Translations under genes and position numbers: made by a program | The notes under the pieces: model-generated | Database searches by the model: none | Told to the model about the DNA's origin: nothing | What the model saw: the letters and a program-made list of their open reading frames with translations, nothing else | Shown: in pieces, positions 1 through 5,196 of the stretch | Position numbering within the stretch: the first letter of the stretch is position 1 | How the letters are laid out: each line of letters begins with the position of its first letter | NCBI GenBank assembly: GCA_009781325.1 | Contig: WQYJ01000158.1 | Coordinates: 1-5,196, forward strand | Direction: 5' to 3' | DNA length: 5,196 nucleotides | Source of the DNA: Propionibacteriaceae bacterium | GTDB lineage: Bacteria; Actinomycetota; Actinomycetes; Propionibacteriales; Propionibacteriaceae

Positions 1-1240
1 CCTCATCCTCGCGTACATCAACATAGGGATAGGTGTCGGAGCGCGAGATGGTGTCCACCAGGAGAGCATCACAGCGTACCGACGAGGCAGAGTGATGGGC
101 CTTGTCAGTGATGTGAACAAGTCCGCGATAGGAGGCTCGCCCTCCCCCGCGGGCCACGGATTTTGAGACGATCGTCGAGGAGGTGTGGGGCGCAGCGTGA
201 ACCATCTTGGAGCCAGTGTCTTGATGCTGACCAGCACCGGCGAAAGCAATGGAAAGAGTCTCACCCTTGGCGTGCTCACCAAGCAGCCAAACCGCCGGGT
301 ATTTCATAGTGATCTTTGAGCCAATATTGCCGTCCACCCACTCCATGGTCGCGCCTTCAGCGCAGGTCGCCCTCTTGGTGACGAGGTTGTAGACATTGTT
401 CGACCAGTTCTGAATCGTGGTGTAGCGGCAGCGCGCTCCCTTTTTGATGATGATCTCGACGACGGCGGCGTGCAGGGAGTCCGACTTGTAGATCGGGGCC
501 GTACAGCCCTCAACATAGTGAACGAAGGCATCCTCATCGACGATAATCAGGGTTCGCTCGAATTGGCCCATGTTTTCGGTATTGATCCGGAAGTACGCCT
601 GGAGCGGGATCGTCACATGGACCCCTTTAGGCACATAGATAAAGGAGCCGCCTGACCACACAGCGGAATTCAGAGCCGAGAACTTGTTGTCACCGGCGGC
701 GACGACCGTACCGAAGTATTCTTTGAACAGTTCCGGGTATTCTTTGAGCGCCGAATCGGTGTCGAGGAAGACCACACCTTGGCGGGCTAGTTCCTCATTG
801 ATCTTGTGATAGACCACCTCAGATTCGTATTGAGCAGCCACCCCTGCGACGAGGCGTTTCCTTTCGGCTTCAGGGATACCCAAGCGATCATAGGTACGCC
901 GAATCTCCTCGGGCAGATCCTCCCAGGATTGAACCGGGGAGTCTGTGGGGCTCACATAGTATTTGATCTCATCGAAGTTGATCGAAGAAAGATCGGCTCC
1001 CCAAGTCGGCATGGGTTTCAGATCGAAGATACCGAGAGCTTTCAGACGGAAATCCAGCATCCAGGCTGGTTCTTCCTTGCGCGCCGAGATCTCCCGTACG
1101 ATGTCTTCACTTAAACCCCGGGCTGCCTGTTGGCCGGCCTCATCGGAGTCACGCCAACCGAAACGGTAGGTACTCAGGGCAGCCAGATGCTCATCCTGAG
1201 TCGAGCCCAGACCTGGGGCGGGAACGTGGGGATCGCTCAC
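1..1240 (-). CDS. sufB: SufB, Fe-S cluster assembly scaffold protein (C-terminus beyond window)
   Basis: SufB is the core scaffold of the SUF system; with SufC and SufD it forms a cytosolic complex that builds iron-sulfur clusters from cysteine-derived sulfur. I translated the minus strand from the GTG at 1240-1238 and it stays open to the left edge, giving 413 codons of a protein usually about 470-490 residues long. Family signatures visible in order are EPAWMLDFRLKAL (about residues 55-67), VWSGGSFIYVPKGV, YVEGCTAPIYKSDSLHAAVVE with Cys246, KYPAVWLLGEHAKGE, and RCDALL with Cys390, followed by SDTYPYVDVRED. By motif, Cys246 and Cys390 match the sulfur-accepting and cluster-building cysteines described for E. 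coli SufB; the acidic/His pair just after PYVDVRED falls outside the window. The start is supported by AGGAG six bases upstream and by the 4-base overlap with sufR. sufD and sufC are expected to the left. Identity is very secure. Confidence 0.96.
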   Translation of the reverse strand, partial: MSDPHVPAPGLGSTQDEHLAALSTYRFGWRDSDEAGQQAARGLSEDIVREISARKEEPAWMLDFRLKALGIFDLKPMPTWGADLSSINFDEIKYYVSPTDSPVQSWEDLPEEIRRTYDRLGIPEAERKRLVAGVAAQYESEVVYHKINEELARQGVVFLDTDSALKEYPELFKEYFGTVVAAGDNKFSALNSAVWSGGSFIYVPKGVHVTIPLQAYFRINTENMGQFERTLIIVDEDAFVHYVEGCTAPIYKSDSLHAAVVEIIIKKGARCRYTTIQNWSNNVYNLVTKRATCAEGATMEWVDGNIGSKITMKYPAVWLLGEHAKGETLSIAFAGAGQHQDTGSKMVHAAPHTSSTIVSKSVARGGGRASYRGLVHITDKAHHSASSVRCDALLVDTISRSDTYPYVDVREDE

Positions 1241-1914
1241 CGATTCTCCTTTCGTGGAGGAATATGGGTCGTACACACTCCGTCACCGTGCGCGATGGTC
1301 GCCAGGCGCTGAACATGGGAATGCAGCAGGCGGGAGAAAACACTGGTCTCCACCGAGCACAACTGCGGGAACCGAGCAGCGATGGCCGGATAGGGGCAAT
1401 TATGCTGACAAAGCTGCTCCCCGGTGCCGACCGGTGCCAACCCAGCCATGAAACCATCCTCAGTCAGCGCAACCGAGAGCGCCTCGGATTGGGTCAGTGC
1501 CGGATCCAGGGTCATTAGCTCTGTGAAACGTGCTTCGATGGCGGCAAACCTGGCTTCGAAAAACCCCGTGACTGCTTCTTCGCCGCCGAGGCGATGCAGG
1601 GTTTCCACCGCGGAGATAGCGAAGGTGTCATAAGCCTGGGAGAAGGTCTGACGCCCCTTGTCCGCGGCAGCATATTGGTTCGCCGGACGACCGGCTCCCT
1701 TACGCAGAGCCACAGGCTGGGGCCGGGTGATCAGCATCCCGGTTGATTCCAGGTAGCTGAGGTGGCGGCGAATCGCAGCAGAGGTCAGGTTGAACTCATC
1801 AGCGAGACGGGTTGATGTGGTCCATCCATTCTCAACGATGTACTTCATGACCCTGTGCCGAGTCGTGGCATCCTGCGCAGCCGGAGAGGCCGGAGGATCG
1901 GTCATGATTTTCAC
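1237..1914 (-). CDS. sufR: SufR-family Fe-S-sensing transcriptional regulator of the suf operon
   Basis: This 225-residue DNA-binding protein belongs to the DeoR/ArsR-like winged-helix family of SufR regulators, which bind an Fe-S cluster and repress the suf operon when clusters are sufficient. The N-terminal helix-turn-helix spans roughly residues 20-62 (RHRVMKYIVENGWTTSTRLAD, then SAAIRRHLSYLESTGMLI), followed by the GRPANQY wing at about 75-81. The C-terminal part carries four cysteines, Cys169, Cys173, Cys186 and Cys214, in the arrangement C-x3-C-x12-C-x27-C, within CQHNCPYPAIAARFPQLC and HGDGVCTTHIP, as expected for cluster ligation in this family. The listed start is a GTG at 1914 with a weak AGG close upstream; an in-frame ATG at 1905 (residue 4) is an equal alternative. 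The stop overlaps the sufB start as GTGA, so the two are almost certainly one transcript. Autoregulation is the family norm and is inferred here. Confidence 0.92.
   Translation of the reverse strand: MKIMTDPPASPAAQDATTRHRVMKYIVENGWTTSTRLADEFNLTSAAIRRHLSYLESTGMLITRPQPVALRKGAGRPANQYAAADKGRQTFSQAYDTFAISAVETLHRLGGEEAVTGFFEARFAAIEARFTELMTLDPALTQSEALSVALTEDGFMAGLAPVGTGEQLCQHNCPYPAIAARFPQLCSVETSVFSRLLHSHVQRLATIAHGDGVCTTHIPPRKENR
1246..1250 (-). promoter_or_regulatory. Ribosome binding site of sufB inside sufR
   Basis: The minus strand reads AAAGGAG, with its AGGAG core at 1250-1246, five bases before the GTG at 1240. It lies inside the last codons of sufR. It settles the sufB start on a GTG codon and points to coupled translation of the two genes. 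Confidence 0.75.
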
Positions 1915-1920
1915 AAGCCT

Positions 1921-1988
1921 ATTCTTGCGTAATTCTGATGAGAATGCATCTTTGGCTAAGAATCAGAGAAGGTCATGATAAGAATTCT
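1921..1988. promoter_or_regulatory. Cluster of ATTCT/AGAAT half-sites upstream of sufR, possible SufR operator
   Basis: Six copies of the 5-mer ATTCT or its complement AGAAT lie in 68 bases: 1921, 1932, 1941, 1959, 1981 and 1984. Two pairs form perfect inverted repeats: ATTCT-GATG-AGAAT at 1932-1945 and the palindrome AGAATTCT at 1981-1988. A weak minus-strand promoter fits here, with TTTACT at 2007-2002, an 18-base spacer and TCTTAT at 1983-1978, so the second palindrome would overlap its -10 box. SufR proteins commonly repress their own operon from such positions, so this is the natural place for an operator. The site itself and the binding protein are inference; the half-sites are AT-rich and short. 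The ACACT-N5-TGTGA pattern I recall for mycobacterial SufR was not seen. Confidence 0.4.
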
Positions 1989-2020
1989 CACAGGAACCCG
2001 AAGTAAAGGAATGTTTGCCG

Positions 2021-2026
2021 TATAAT
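2021..2026 (+). promoter_or_regulatory. Likely -10 box (TATAAT) driving the Pgl-like gene
   Basis: A perfect consensus TATAAT sits about 85 bases upstream of the preferred GTG of the plus-strand gene, giving a predicted transcript start near 2033 and a leader of roughly 75 bases. No good -35 hexamer lies 16-18 bases upstream (the sequence there is around CCGAAG), so the promoter may be activator-dependent or weak. The box stands in a locally AT-rich stretch, which lowers its specificity. Confidence 0.42.
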
Positions 2027-2110
2027 TTTTCTCACTATAGGGCTATGGGGATGGCAATTGAAGAATGGTAGTAGCTGTGCCATTCATGGTGAGGAAAGGT
2101 GGGGTTTTCA

Positions 2111-2836
2111 GTGCAGCGGTTGCTCCGGTTCGAGGACCGTCACTGTCTTGCATCGCAGACAGCGGCGCTCCTGCTGGATGCTATGTCCGCCTACCAGAAG
2201 ATCAACGGCTCGGTATCCCTGTGTTTGACCGGCGGTTCGCTGGCGAATGAGGTCTATGACAATATGGCCTTACAAGCCGCATCATCGGAGTTGAACGCCC
2301 AACAAGTTCACCTATGGTGGAACTGGGATTCCTATGTGGCACTAGATAATCCAGACCGAAACTCCCTCCAAGCTCTCAGCCGTCTCGGCGGTGCACTGTC
2401 CCTAGATCCTTCCAAGATTCACCCCATTCCTTCCTCGACAGGCTCTTCTGATTCTGAAGCCGGGGCTGCGCAATATGACCAAGAACTTCAAGAGCACGCA
2501 CCCATCGATATCTGTCTTCTCGAATTACACCCCACTGGCCGGGTTGCTGGTCTCTTCCCTGATCACCATTCCGGACCGTCGGGTGCTTTCGTATCCGGGG
2601 TCACCTCTGCGGCGAACTCCGATTCCGAACTGGTGACGATTACGCGCAAGGGCTTGTCCATGTGCCATGAGATTTGGATTCTTGCCCAAGGCGAGGACGT
2701 CGCTGATCTGATGAGTGAGGCTTTCGATCCGGAGCTGACATCTCCGGCTAGTTATGTGTCAAACTCGACAACCCTGCTCTGGCTTGCGGATTCAGCAGCT
2801 ACCTCGCTGCTGCCCTTCCATCACTGCTTGCTGTAA
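2111..2836 (+). CDS. 6-phosphogluconolactonase-like protein with altered active-site motifs
   Basis: The product (241 residues, normal length for the family) matches the 6-phosphogluconolactonase/glucosamine-6-phosphate isomerase fold, which hydrolyses 6-phosphogluconolactone in the oxidative pentose phosphate pathway. Matching landmarks are LCLTGGSLANEVYD (sugar-phosphate loop, TGGS at 40-43), VHLWWNWDSYV (66-76) in place of the usual hhFWGDERYV, LLELHPTGRVAGLFP (136-150) in place of LLGMGPDGHTASLFP, and a C-terminal PASYV...LLWLADSAATSLL. Key residues differ: DER becomes WDS (72-74), and the DGH that holds the catalytic histidine becomes TGR (142-144). The reading frame is intact, so this is a diverged protein, not an obvious pseudogene. 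Start: GTG at 2111 has AGGTGG seven bases upstream; an in-frame GTG at 2099 is possible but sits only three bases from AGGA. The gene stands alone, without zwf or opcA, and is divergent from sufR. Fold assignment is fairly sure; enzymatic activity is doubtful. Confidence 0.85.
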   Translation: MQRLLRFEDRHCLASQTAALLLDAMSAYQKINGSVSLCLTGGSLANEVYDNMALQAASSELNAQQVHLWWNWDSYVALDNPDRNSLQALSRLGGALSLDPSKIHPIPSSTGSSDSEAGAAQYDQELQEHAPIDICLLELHPTGRVAGLFPDHHSGPSGAFVSGVTSAANSDSELVTITRKGLSMCHEIWILAQGEDVADLMSEAFDPELTSPASYVSNSTTLLWLADSAATSLLPFHHCLL

Positions 2837-2840
2837 TGGA

Positions 2841-3197
2841 TCAGTAAATCGCTTCTCCGGCGAGGCGGCGTGCCCGAAGATCTGCAACAGCTTCACTCAG
2901 AATTTCCTTGGCCTCGGTGTCAGTACGACGCTCCTTTACGTACGCCAAGTGAGTCTTGTACGGGAGGATGTGCGGAGGGGGCGGTGGGTTCTCTGAATCG
3001 GTGTTAGCAGGCAGCCCGCAGCGAGGACAATCCCATTCCATCGGGTACTCAGCACCAACAGCGAAGGCCTGACGAGTTTCATGCCCATTGGCACAGAAAT
3101 ATGACACATGGACCCGGGGTGCTGAGTCGCCGCGCTCAGCCTCACCCATAGGCCCGGCTCCAACACGACTTCCGCGAATAGCACTACCAACAGCCAC
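2841..3197 (-). CDS. rbpA: RbpA, RNA polymerase-binding protein
   Basis: RbpA is an actinobacterial factor that binds RNA polymerase and the principal sigma factor and stabilises open promoter complexes. This 118-residue protein is full length. The N-terminal motif IRGSRVGAGPMGEAERG (7-23) is a family hallmark. The central core has YFCANGHE and EWDCPRCGLPA, giving Cys35, His39, Cys57 and Cys60, the positions expected to hold zinc or to structure the core. A proline run (NPPPPP, about 70-75) marks the basic-linker region, and KTHLAYVKERRTD through LRARR (81-111) is the sigma-interacting domain. The start is a GTG at 3197, four residues ahead of the conserved segment. The gene lies 46 bases downstream of secG in the same direction, so co-transcription is plausible. 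Its stop is four bases from the stop of the convergent Pgl-like gene and no terminator is seen between them. Confidence 0.96.
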   Translation of the reverse strand: MAVGSAIRGSRVGAGPMGEAERGDSAPRVHVSYFCANGHETRQAFAVGAEYPMEWDCPRCGLPANTDSENPPPPPHILPYKTHLAYVKERRTDTEAKEILSEAVADLRARRLAGEAIY

Positions 3198-3243
3198 GAT
3201 TGCCCGCTTTCTTTATTTCAGAATCGATGATGTTTTTGAGTGG

Positions 3244-3489
3244 TTAGATTGTGACTCGCCACAACAGCAACAGTGCTACGATGCACGACACCCAAACCAG
3301 TGCCACCACAACGGTGATCCTGTCCAGGTTACGTTCCGCAATCGACGCGCCGCCAAAGGCAGTCGACATTCCACCGCCAAAGAGATCCGACATCCCGCCG
3401 CCCCGGCTCTTATGAACCAAGATAGCCAAGGTCAGCAAAACCGACGTAATGACCAAGATAATGGACAGAATAAGAATCGGTGTCGACAT
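3244..3489 (-). CDS. secG: SecG, preprotein translocase subunit
   Basis: SecG is the small inner-membrane subunit of the SecYEG channel that assists protein export with SecA. From the ATG at 3489 the protein has 81 residues, the usual size. It has two membrane segments, roughly residues 4-25 (PILILSIILVITSVLL onward) and 57-79 (ITVVVALVWVSCIVALLLLW), joined by the diagnostic cytoplasmic loop HKSRGGGMSDLFGGG followed by SIAERNLDRITV. An upstream in-frame GTG at 3522 would add 11 residues (92 in all). I prefer the ATG because actinobacterial SecG proteins begin only a few residues before the first membrane helix, GAG lies nine bases ahead of it, and a possible promoter overlaps the GTG position. 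It sits between tpiA and rbpA on the same strand, a gene order common near the glycolytic cluster in Actinobacteria. Confidence 0.94.
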   Translation of the reverse strand: MSTPILILSIILVITSVLLTLAILVHKSRGGGMSDLFGGGMSTAFGGASIAERNLDRITVVVALVWVSCIVALLLLWRVTI

Positions 3490-3528
3490 CGATGTTGTCT
3501 CAAGCGGAGTCAGAAAAGTCACGCGTAC

Positions 3529-3556
3529 ATCTTAGCCCATCAAACCTAATGTTGAA
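3529..3556 (-). promoter_or_regulatory. Possible secG promoter
   Basis: On the minus strand TTCAAC (3556-3551) and TAAGAT (3534-3529) are separated by 16 bases, resembling a weak housekeeping sigma promoter. The predicted transcript start falls near 3522, which would leave a leader of about 30 bases before the ATG at 3489 and make the GTG at 3522 unusable on that transcript. If real, it would let secG-rbpA be expressed separately from pgk-tpiA, beyond the hairpin elements. Similarity to consensus is modest. Confidence 0.28.
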
Positions 3557-3584
3557 AACGTGCCATGGGGCCGGTTCTAATCCC

Positions 3585-3699
3585 CGGTCATCCTGCCGCC
3601 AGGCAGGACCCCCGGCAGCCGACGTCGGGTCTGCAGTACAGATCCTTACCCAAGTCCCTACATTGACTGCCGGGGGTCCTGCCTGCGGCAGGATGACCG
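3585..3699. repeat. 115-bp hairpin element, copy A
   Basis: The left arm (3585-3620) starts CGGTCATCCTGCCGCC and the right arm (3665-3699) ends GCGGCAGGATGACCG. They are reverse complements over about 35 bases except for one missing base in the right arm (CCGCC against GCGG) and an A at 3666 that breaks a pair. The 44-base loop has decayed pairing: GTCGGG against CCCTAC, and TCTGCAGTACAGA, which is no longer symmetric. It differs from copy B at only four positions: 3626, 3634, 3636 and 3666. No transposase or coding capacity is seen. It could be a MITE/REP-like element, or a structured segment of the tpiA-secG transcript. The structure is seen directly; the function is unknown. Confidence 0.93.
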
Positions 3700-3736
3700 A
3701 GGCTTAAAAGGACCGTCCCCTTTGTCACCCCCTTTG

Positions 3737-3851
3737 CGGTCATCCTGCCGCCAGGCAGGACCCCCGGCAGCCGACGTAGGGTCTGTAATACAGATCCTTA
3801 CCCAAGTCCCTACATTGGCTGCCGGGGGTCCTGCCTGCGGCAGGATGACCG
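3737..3851. repeat. 115-bp hairpin element, copy B
   Basis: This is the same element as copy A, displaced by 152 bases and in the same orientation. The left arm is 3737-3772 and the right arm 3817-3851, complementary apart from one bulged base. In this copy the loop is better ordered. GTAGGG (3776-3781) pairs with CCCTAC (3808-3813), and inside it TCTGTAATACAGA (3782-3794) is a perfect inverted repeat around one base. The element begins 15 bases after the tpiA stop on the transcript, so it would lie in the 3' untranslated part of the pgk-tpiA message. It could protect or terminate that message, but no long T-run follows it on either strand. Confidence 0.93.
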
Positions 3852-3866
3852 GTGGTTAACAAAGTC

Positions 3867-4646
3867 CTAACGAGCGTAGAACGTCACAATCCGAGCAAAC
3901 TCACCGGGATCCAACGAAGCACCGCCAACCAGAGCACCATCAACATCTTCTTGAGCCATGATGTCAACGATGTTGGATGCCTTCACAGAACCGCCGTACT
4001 GAATACGAACCTTGTCCGCTGCCTCGTCACCGCACAACTGCGCCACACGAACGCGAATAGCTCCGCACACTTCCTGTGCATCCTCAGGAGTTGCAACCTC
4101 ACCGGTCCCAATAGCCCACACAGGCTCATAGGCGATCACAAGGGCACCCACCTGTTCGGCAGTCAGCCCAGCCAGAACACCGTCGACCTGATTCAACACA
4201 TAATCAACATGCGTACCCGCCTGGCGAATCTCCAGCTTCTCACCCACACAGATGATCGGAGTCATCGAGTTAGCGATCACCTGCTTAGCCTTAGCGTTGA
4301 TCAGCTCATCAGTCTCACCGTGATACTCACGGCGCTCCGAGTGCCCCACAACCACATAGGTGCAGTTCAGCTTCGCCAACATCGACGCCGACACCTCACC
4401 GGTATAAGCACCCGCATCATAAACCGAGACATCCTGAGCCCCGAAAACCAGTGGAAGCTTGTCGCCCTCCACCAGATTCTGAACAGTACGGATATCGGTG
4501 AACGGTACGATCACAGCCGCAACCGCCTTCGCGCGGTCATAGTTAGCATCCTGAAGAGTCCACGCCAGCTTCTGGACAACGCCAGCAGCCTCGACGTGAT
4601 TAAGATTCATCTTCCAGTTGCCAGCCATCAATGGTGTGCGTGTCAT
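3867..4646 (-). CDS. tpiA: Triosephosphate isomerase
   Basis: This enzyme interconverts dihydroxyacetone phosphate and glyceraldehyde 3-phosphate in glycolysis and gluconeogenesis in the cytosol. The protein is complete at 259 residues, a normal length. All catalytic elements are present: MAGNWKMN with Asn10 and Lys12, VVVGHSERR with His102, the general base Glu174 in AYEPVWAIGTG with the mobile loop 6 that follows, and the phosphate-binding motifs IQYGGSV (215-221) and DGALVGGASL (236-245). The ATG at 4646 shares its first base with the pgk stop (TAATG), and AGGAGG lies four bases upstream inside the pgk C-terminal codons, so translation is coupled to pgk. Downstream on the transcript lie the two hairpin elements, then secG. 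Nothing in the protein looks unusual. Confidence 0.98.
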   Translation of the reverse strand: MTRTPLMAGNWKMNLNHVEAAGVVQKLAWTLQDANYDRAKAVAAVIVPFTDIRTVQNLVEGDKLPLVFGAQDVSVYDAGAYTGEVSASMLAKLNCTYVVVGHSERREYHGETDELINAKAKQVIANSMTPIICVGEKLEIRQAGTHVDYVLNQVDGVLAGLTAEQVGALVIAYEPVWAIGTGEVATPEDAQEVCGAIRVRVAQLCGDEAADKVRIQYGGSVKASNIVDIMAQEDVDGALVGGASLDPGEFARIVTFYAR

Positions 4647-5196
4647 TATTCCTCCTCAAGAACTTCCAGACCGGGAAGGGACTTGCCTTCCAGGTATTCC
4701 AGTGATGCTCCGCCGCCGGTGGAGATATGCCCGAAGGCTGAGTCTTCGTACCCGAAAGTACGCACCGCAGCAGCCGAGTCTCCCCCGCCAACCACCGAGA
4801 AGGAGTCCGAGGCAGCCAGCGCTTCGGCGACAGCCTTCGTACCTTCAGCCAGTTCGGGGATTTCGGAAACACCCATGGGGCCGTTCCAGAACACCGTGCG
4901 AGCCCCAGCAATTTCCGCAGCGAAGAGATCACCGGACTTCGGTCCGATATCGACACCTTCACGGTCAGCGGGGATGGAGCGGATGTCCTCAATCTGAACA
5001 TCGGAGTTCAACGTCCATGAACCGAAGTCGATCCCACCCGCAGCAACAGTACGAGCATCCACAGGGAGCATCAGCGCCTTGCCCGTAGCTTCAGCTTGTT
5101 TGAGGTAGTCAGCGCAGGTGTCAACCTTGGTGGCATCCATCAAGGACTTGCCAACCTCGAAGCCCTGGGACTTCACGAAGGTGTAGGCCATGCCGC
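4646..5196 (-). CDS. pgk: Phosphoglycerate kinase, C-terminal part (N-terminus beyond window)
   Basis: This enzyme transfers phosphate from 1,3-bisphosphoglycerate to ADP, making ATP in glycolysis. About 182 of the usual 400 or so residues are visible, covering most of the C-terminal nucleotide-binding domain; the gene enters from the right edge. Signatures in order are GMAYTFVKSQGFEVGKSL at the truncated end, VFWNGPMGVSE, VVGGGDSAAAV (nucleotide phosphate loop), and the terminal HISTGGGASLEYLEGKSLPGL, all typical. The internal ATG at 5191 is part of the conserved GMAYTF segment and is not the start. The stop TAA at 4648-4646 overlaps the tpiA start by one base, so the two form an operon. In Actinobacteria gap usually precedes pgk; that would lie to the right, outside the window. 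Confidence 0.97.
   Translation of the reverse strand, partial: GMAYTFVKSQGFEVGKSLMDATKVDTCADYLKQAEATGKALMLPVDARTVAAGGIDFGSWTLNSDVQIEDIRSIPADREGVDIGPKSGDLFAAEIAGARTVFWNGPMGVSEIPELAEGTKAVAEALAASDSFSVVGGGDSAAAVRTFGYEDSAFGHISTGGGASLEYLEGKSLPGLEVLEEE
4651..4656 (-). promoter_or_regulatory. Ribosome binding site of tpiA within pgk
   Basis: The minus strand reads AGGAGG at 4656-4651, a perfect match to the anti-Shine-Dalgarno core, four bases before the tpiA ATG. The same bases belong to the glutamate codons that end Pgk (LEEE, then stop), so the C-terminus of one protein doubles as the start signal of the next. Confidence 0.8.

Larger units (their letters stand above)
3490..3866. other. tpiA-secG intergenic region
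   Basis: This gene-free stretch is mainly the two hairpin elements. Outside them, 3700-3736 is a short spacer containing AAAAGG and two copies of CCCCTTTG (3717-3724 and 3729-3736), the second abutting the left end of copy B. Positions 3523-3584 hold a possible secG promoter and otherwise nothing recognised; 3852-3866 is the short tpiA 3' flank. No open frame here resembles a known protein. Confidence 0.7.

Noticed and set aside
806..1114. Plus-strand frame opposite sufB
   Set aside because: It is the antisense shadow of sufB, whose minus-strand frame is continuous and highly conserved.
2099..2110. Pgl-like start at the GTG at 2099
   Set aside because: AGGA is only three bases away, whereas the GTG at 2111 has AGGTGG at a good distance. 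The choice is not certain.
3490..3522. SecG start at the GTG at 3522
   Set aside because: It is possible, but it adds residues not typical of the family and has no convincing ribosome binding site; the ATG at 3489 fits better.
3088..3549. A 153-codon plus-strand frame across secG and the start of rbpA
   Set aside because: It is the complement of well-supported SecG and RbpA coding sequence; the translation is rich in Gln, Arg and His with no family match.
3700..3715. Rho-independent terminator in the spacer between the hairpin elements
   Set aside because: On the minus strand GGACGGTCC followed by TTTT gives only a tiny stem with a one-base loop, too weak to call.
3717..3736. Duplicate CCCCTTTG as a target-site duplication around copy B
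   Set aside because: Both copies lie on the left side of copy B; the right flank starts GTGGTTAA and does not match.
3585..3851. CRISPR array
   Set aside because: There are only two units, each 115 bp and internally a long inverted repeat, separated by 37 bases. This does not match CRISPR repeat size or regularity, and no cas gene is present.
3852..4997. A 381-codon open frame on the plus strand
   Set aside because: It lies antisense to tpiA and pgk, which have full family motifs on the minus strand. Its product is a low-complexity mix of His, Ser, Arg and Pro with no recognisable domain.

Overview
The window looks like a chromosomal stretch from a moderately GC-rich actinobacterium. The best marker is a complete RbpA, an RNA-polymerase-binding protein known only from Actinobacteria. 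Supporting signs are a SufR-type regulator directly ahead of sufB, the order pgk-tpiA-secG, and frequent GTG starts. The overall look resembles Actinomycetaceae or relatives, but the genus cannot be fixed from sequence alone.

Layout. Positions 1-1914 (minus strand) hold the start of a suf iron-sulfur assembly operon: the repressor gene sufR overlaps sufB by 4 bases, and sufB runs off the left edge. A divergent intergenic stretch (about 1915-2110) carries a cluster of ATTCT/AGAAT half-sites, which may be the SufR operator, and a consensus TATAAT box facing the next gene. A plus-strand gene follows (2111-2836) whose product has the 6-phosphogluconolactonase fold signature but lacks the usual catalytic residues. 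It converges on rbpA with only 4 bases between stop codons. Reading leftward on the minus strand, the right half is pgk (partial at the right edge), tpiA, secG and rbpA. These are lower glycolysis, the Sec translocon and an RNA polymerase accessory factor.

The 378-base gap between tpiA and the preferred secG start is filled mainly by two near-identical 115-bp elements. Each is a long GC-rich inverted repeat with a structured loop, and they repeat at a 152-bp interval. They are the most unusual structure in the window. They could be mobile MITE/REP-like elements, or a transcript-processing or termination device between tpiA and secG.

How the parts fit: SufR probably senses Fe-S status and controls SufB and the downstream Suf proteins. 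Pgk and TpiA are translationally coupled glycolytic enzymes. SecG and RbpA are housekeeping genes that may share transcription with them or use their own promoter. The Pgl-like protein would belong to the oxidative pentose phosphate pathway, but its altered active site and the absence of zwf and opcA beside it make that role doubtful. No tRNA, rRNA, CRISPR array, transposase or phage gene was seen.
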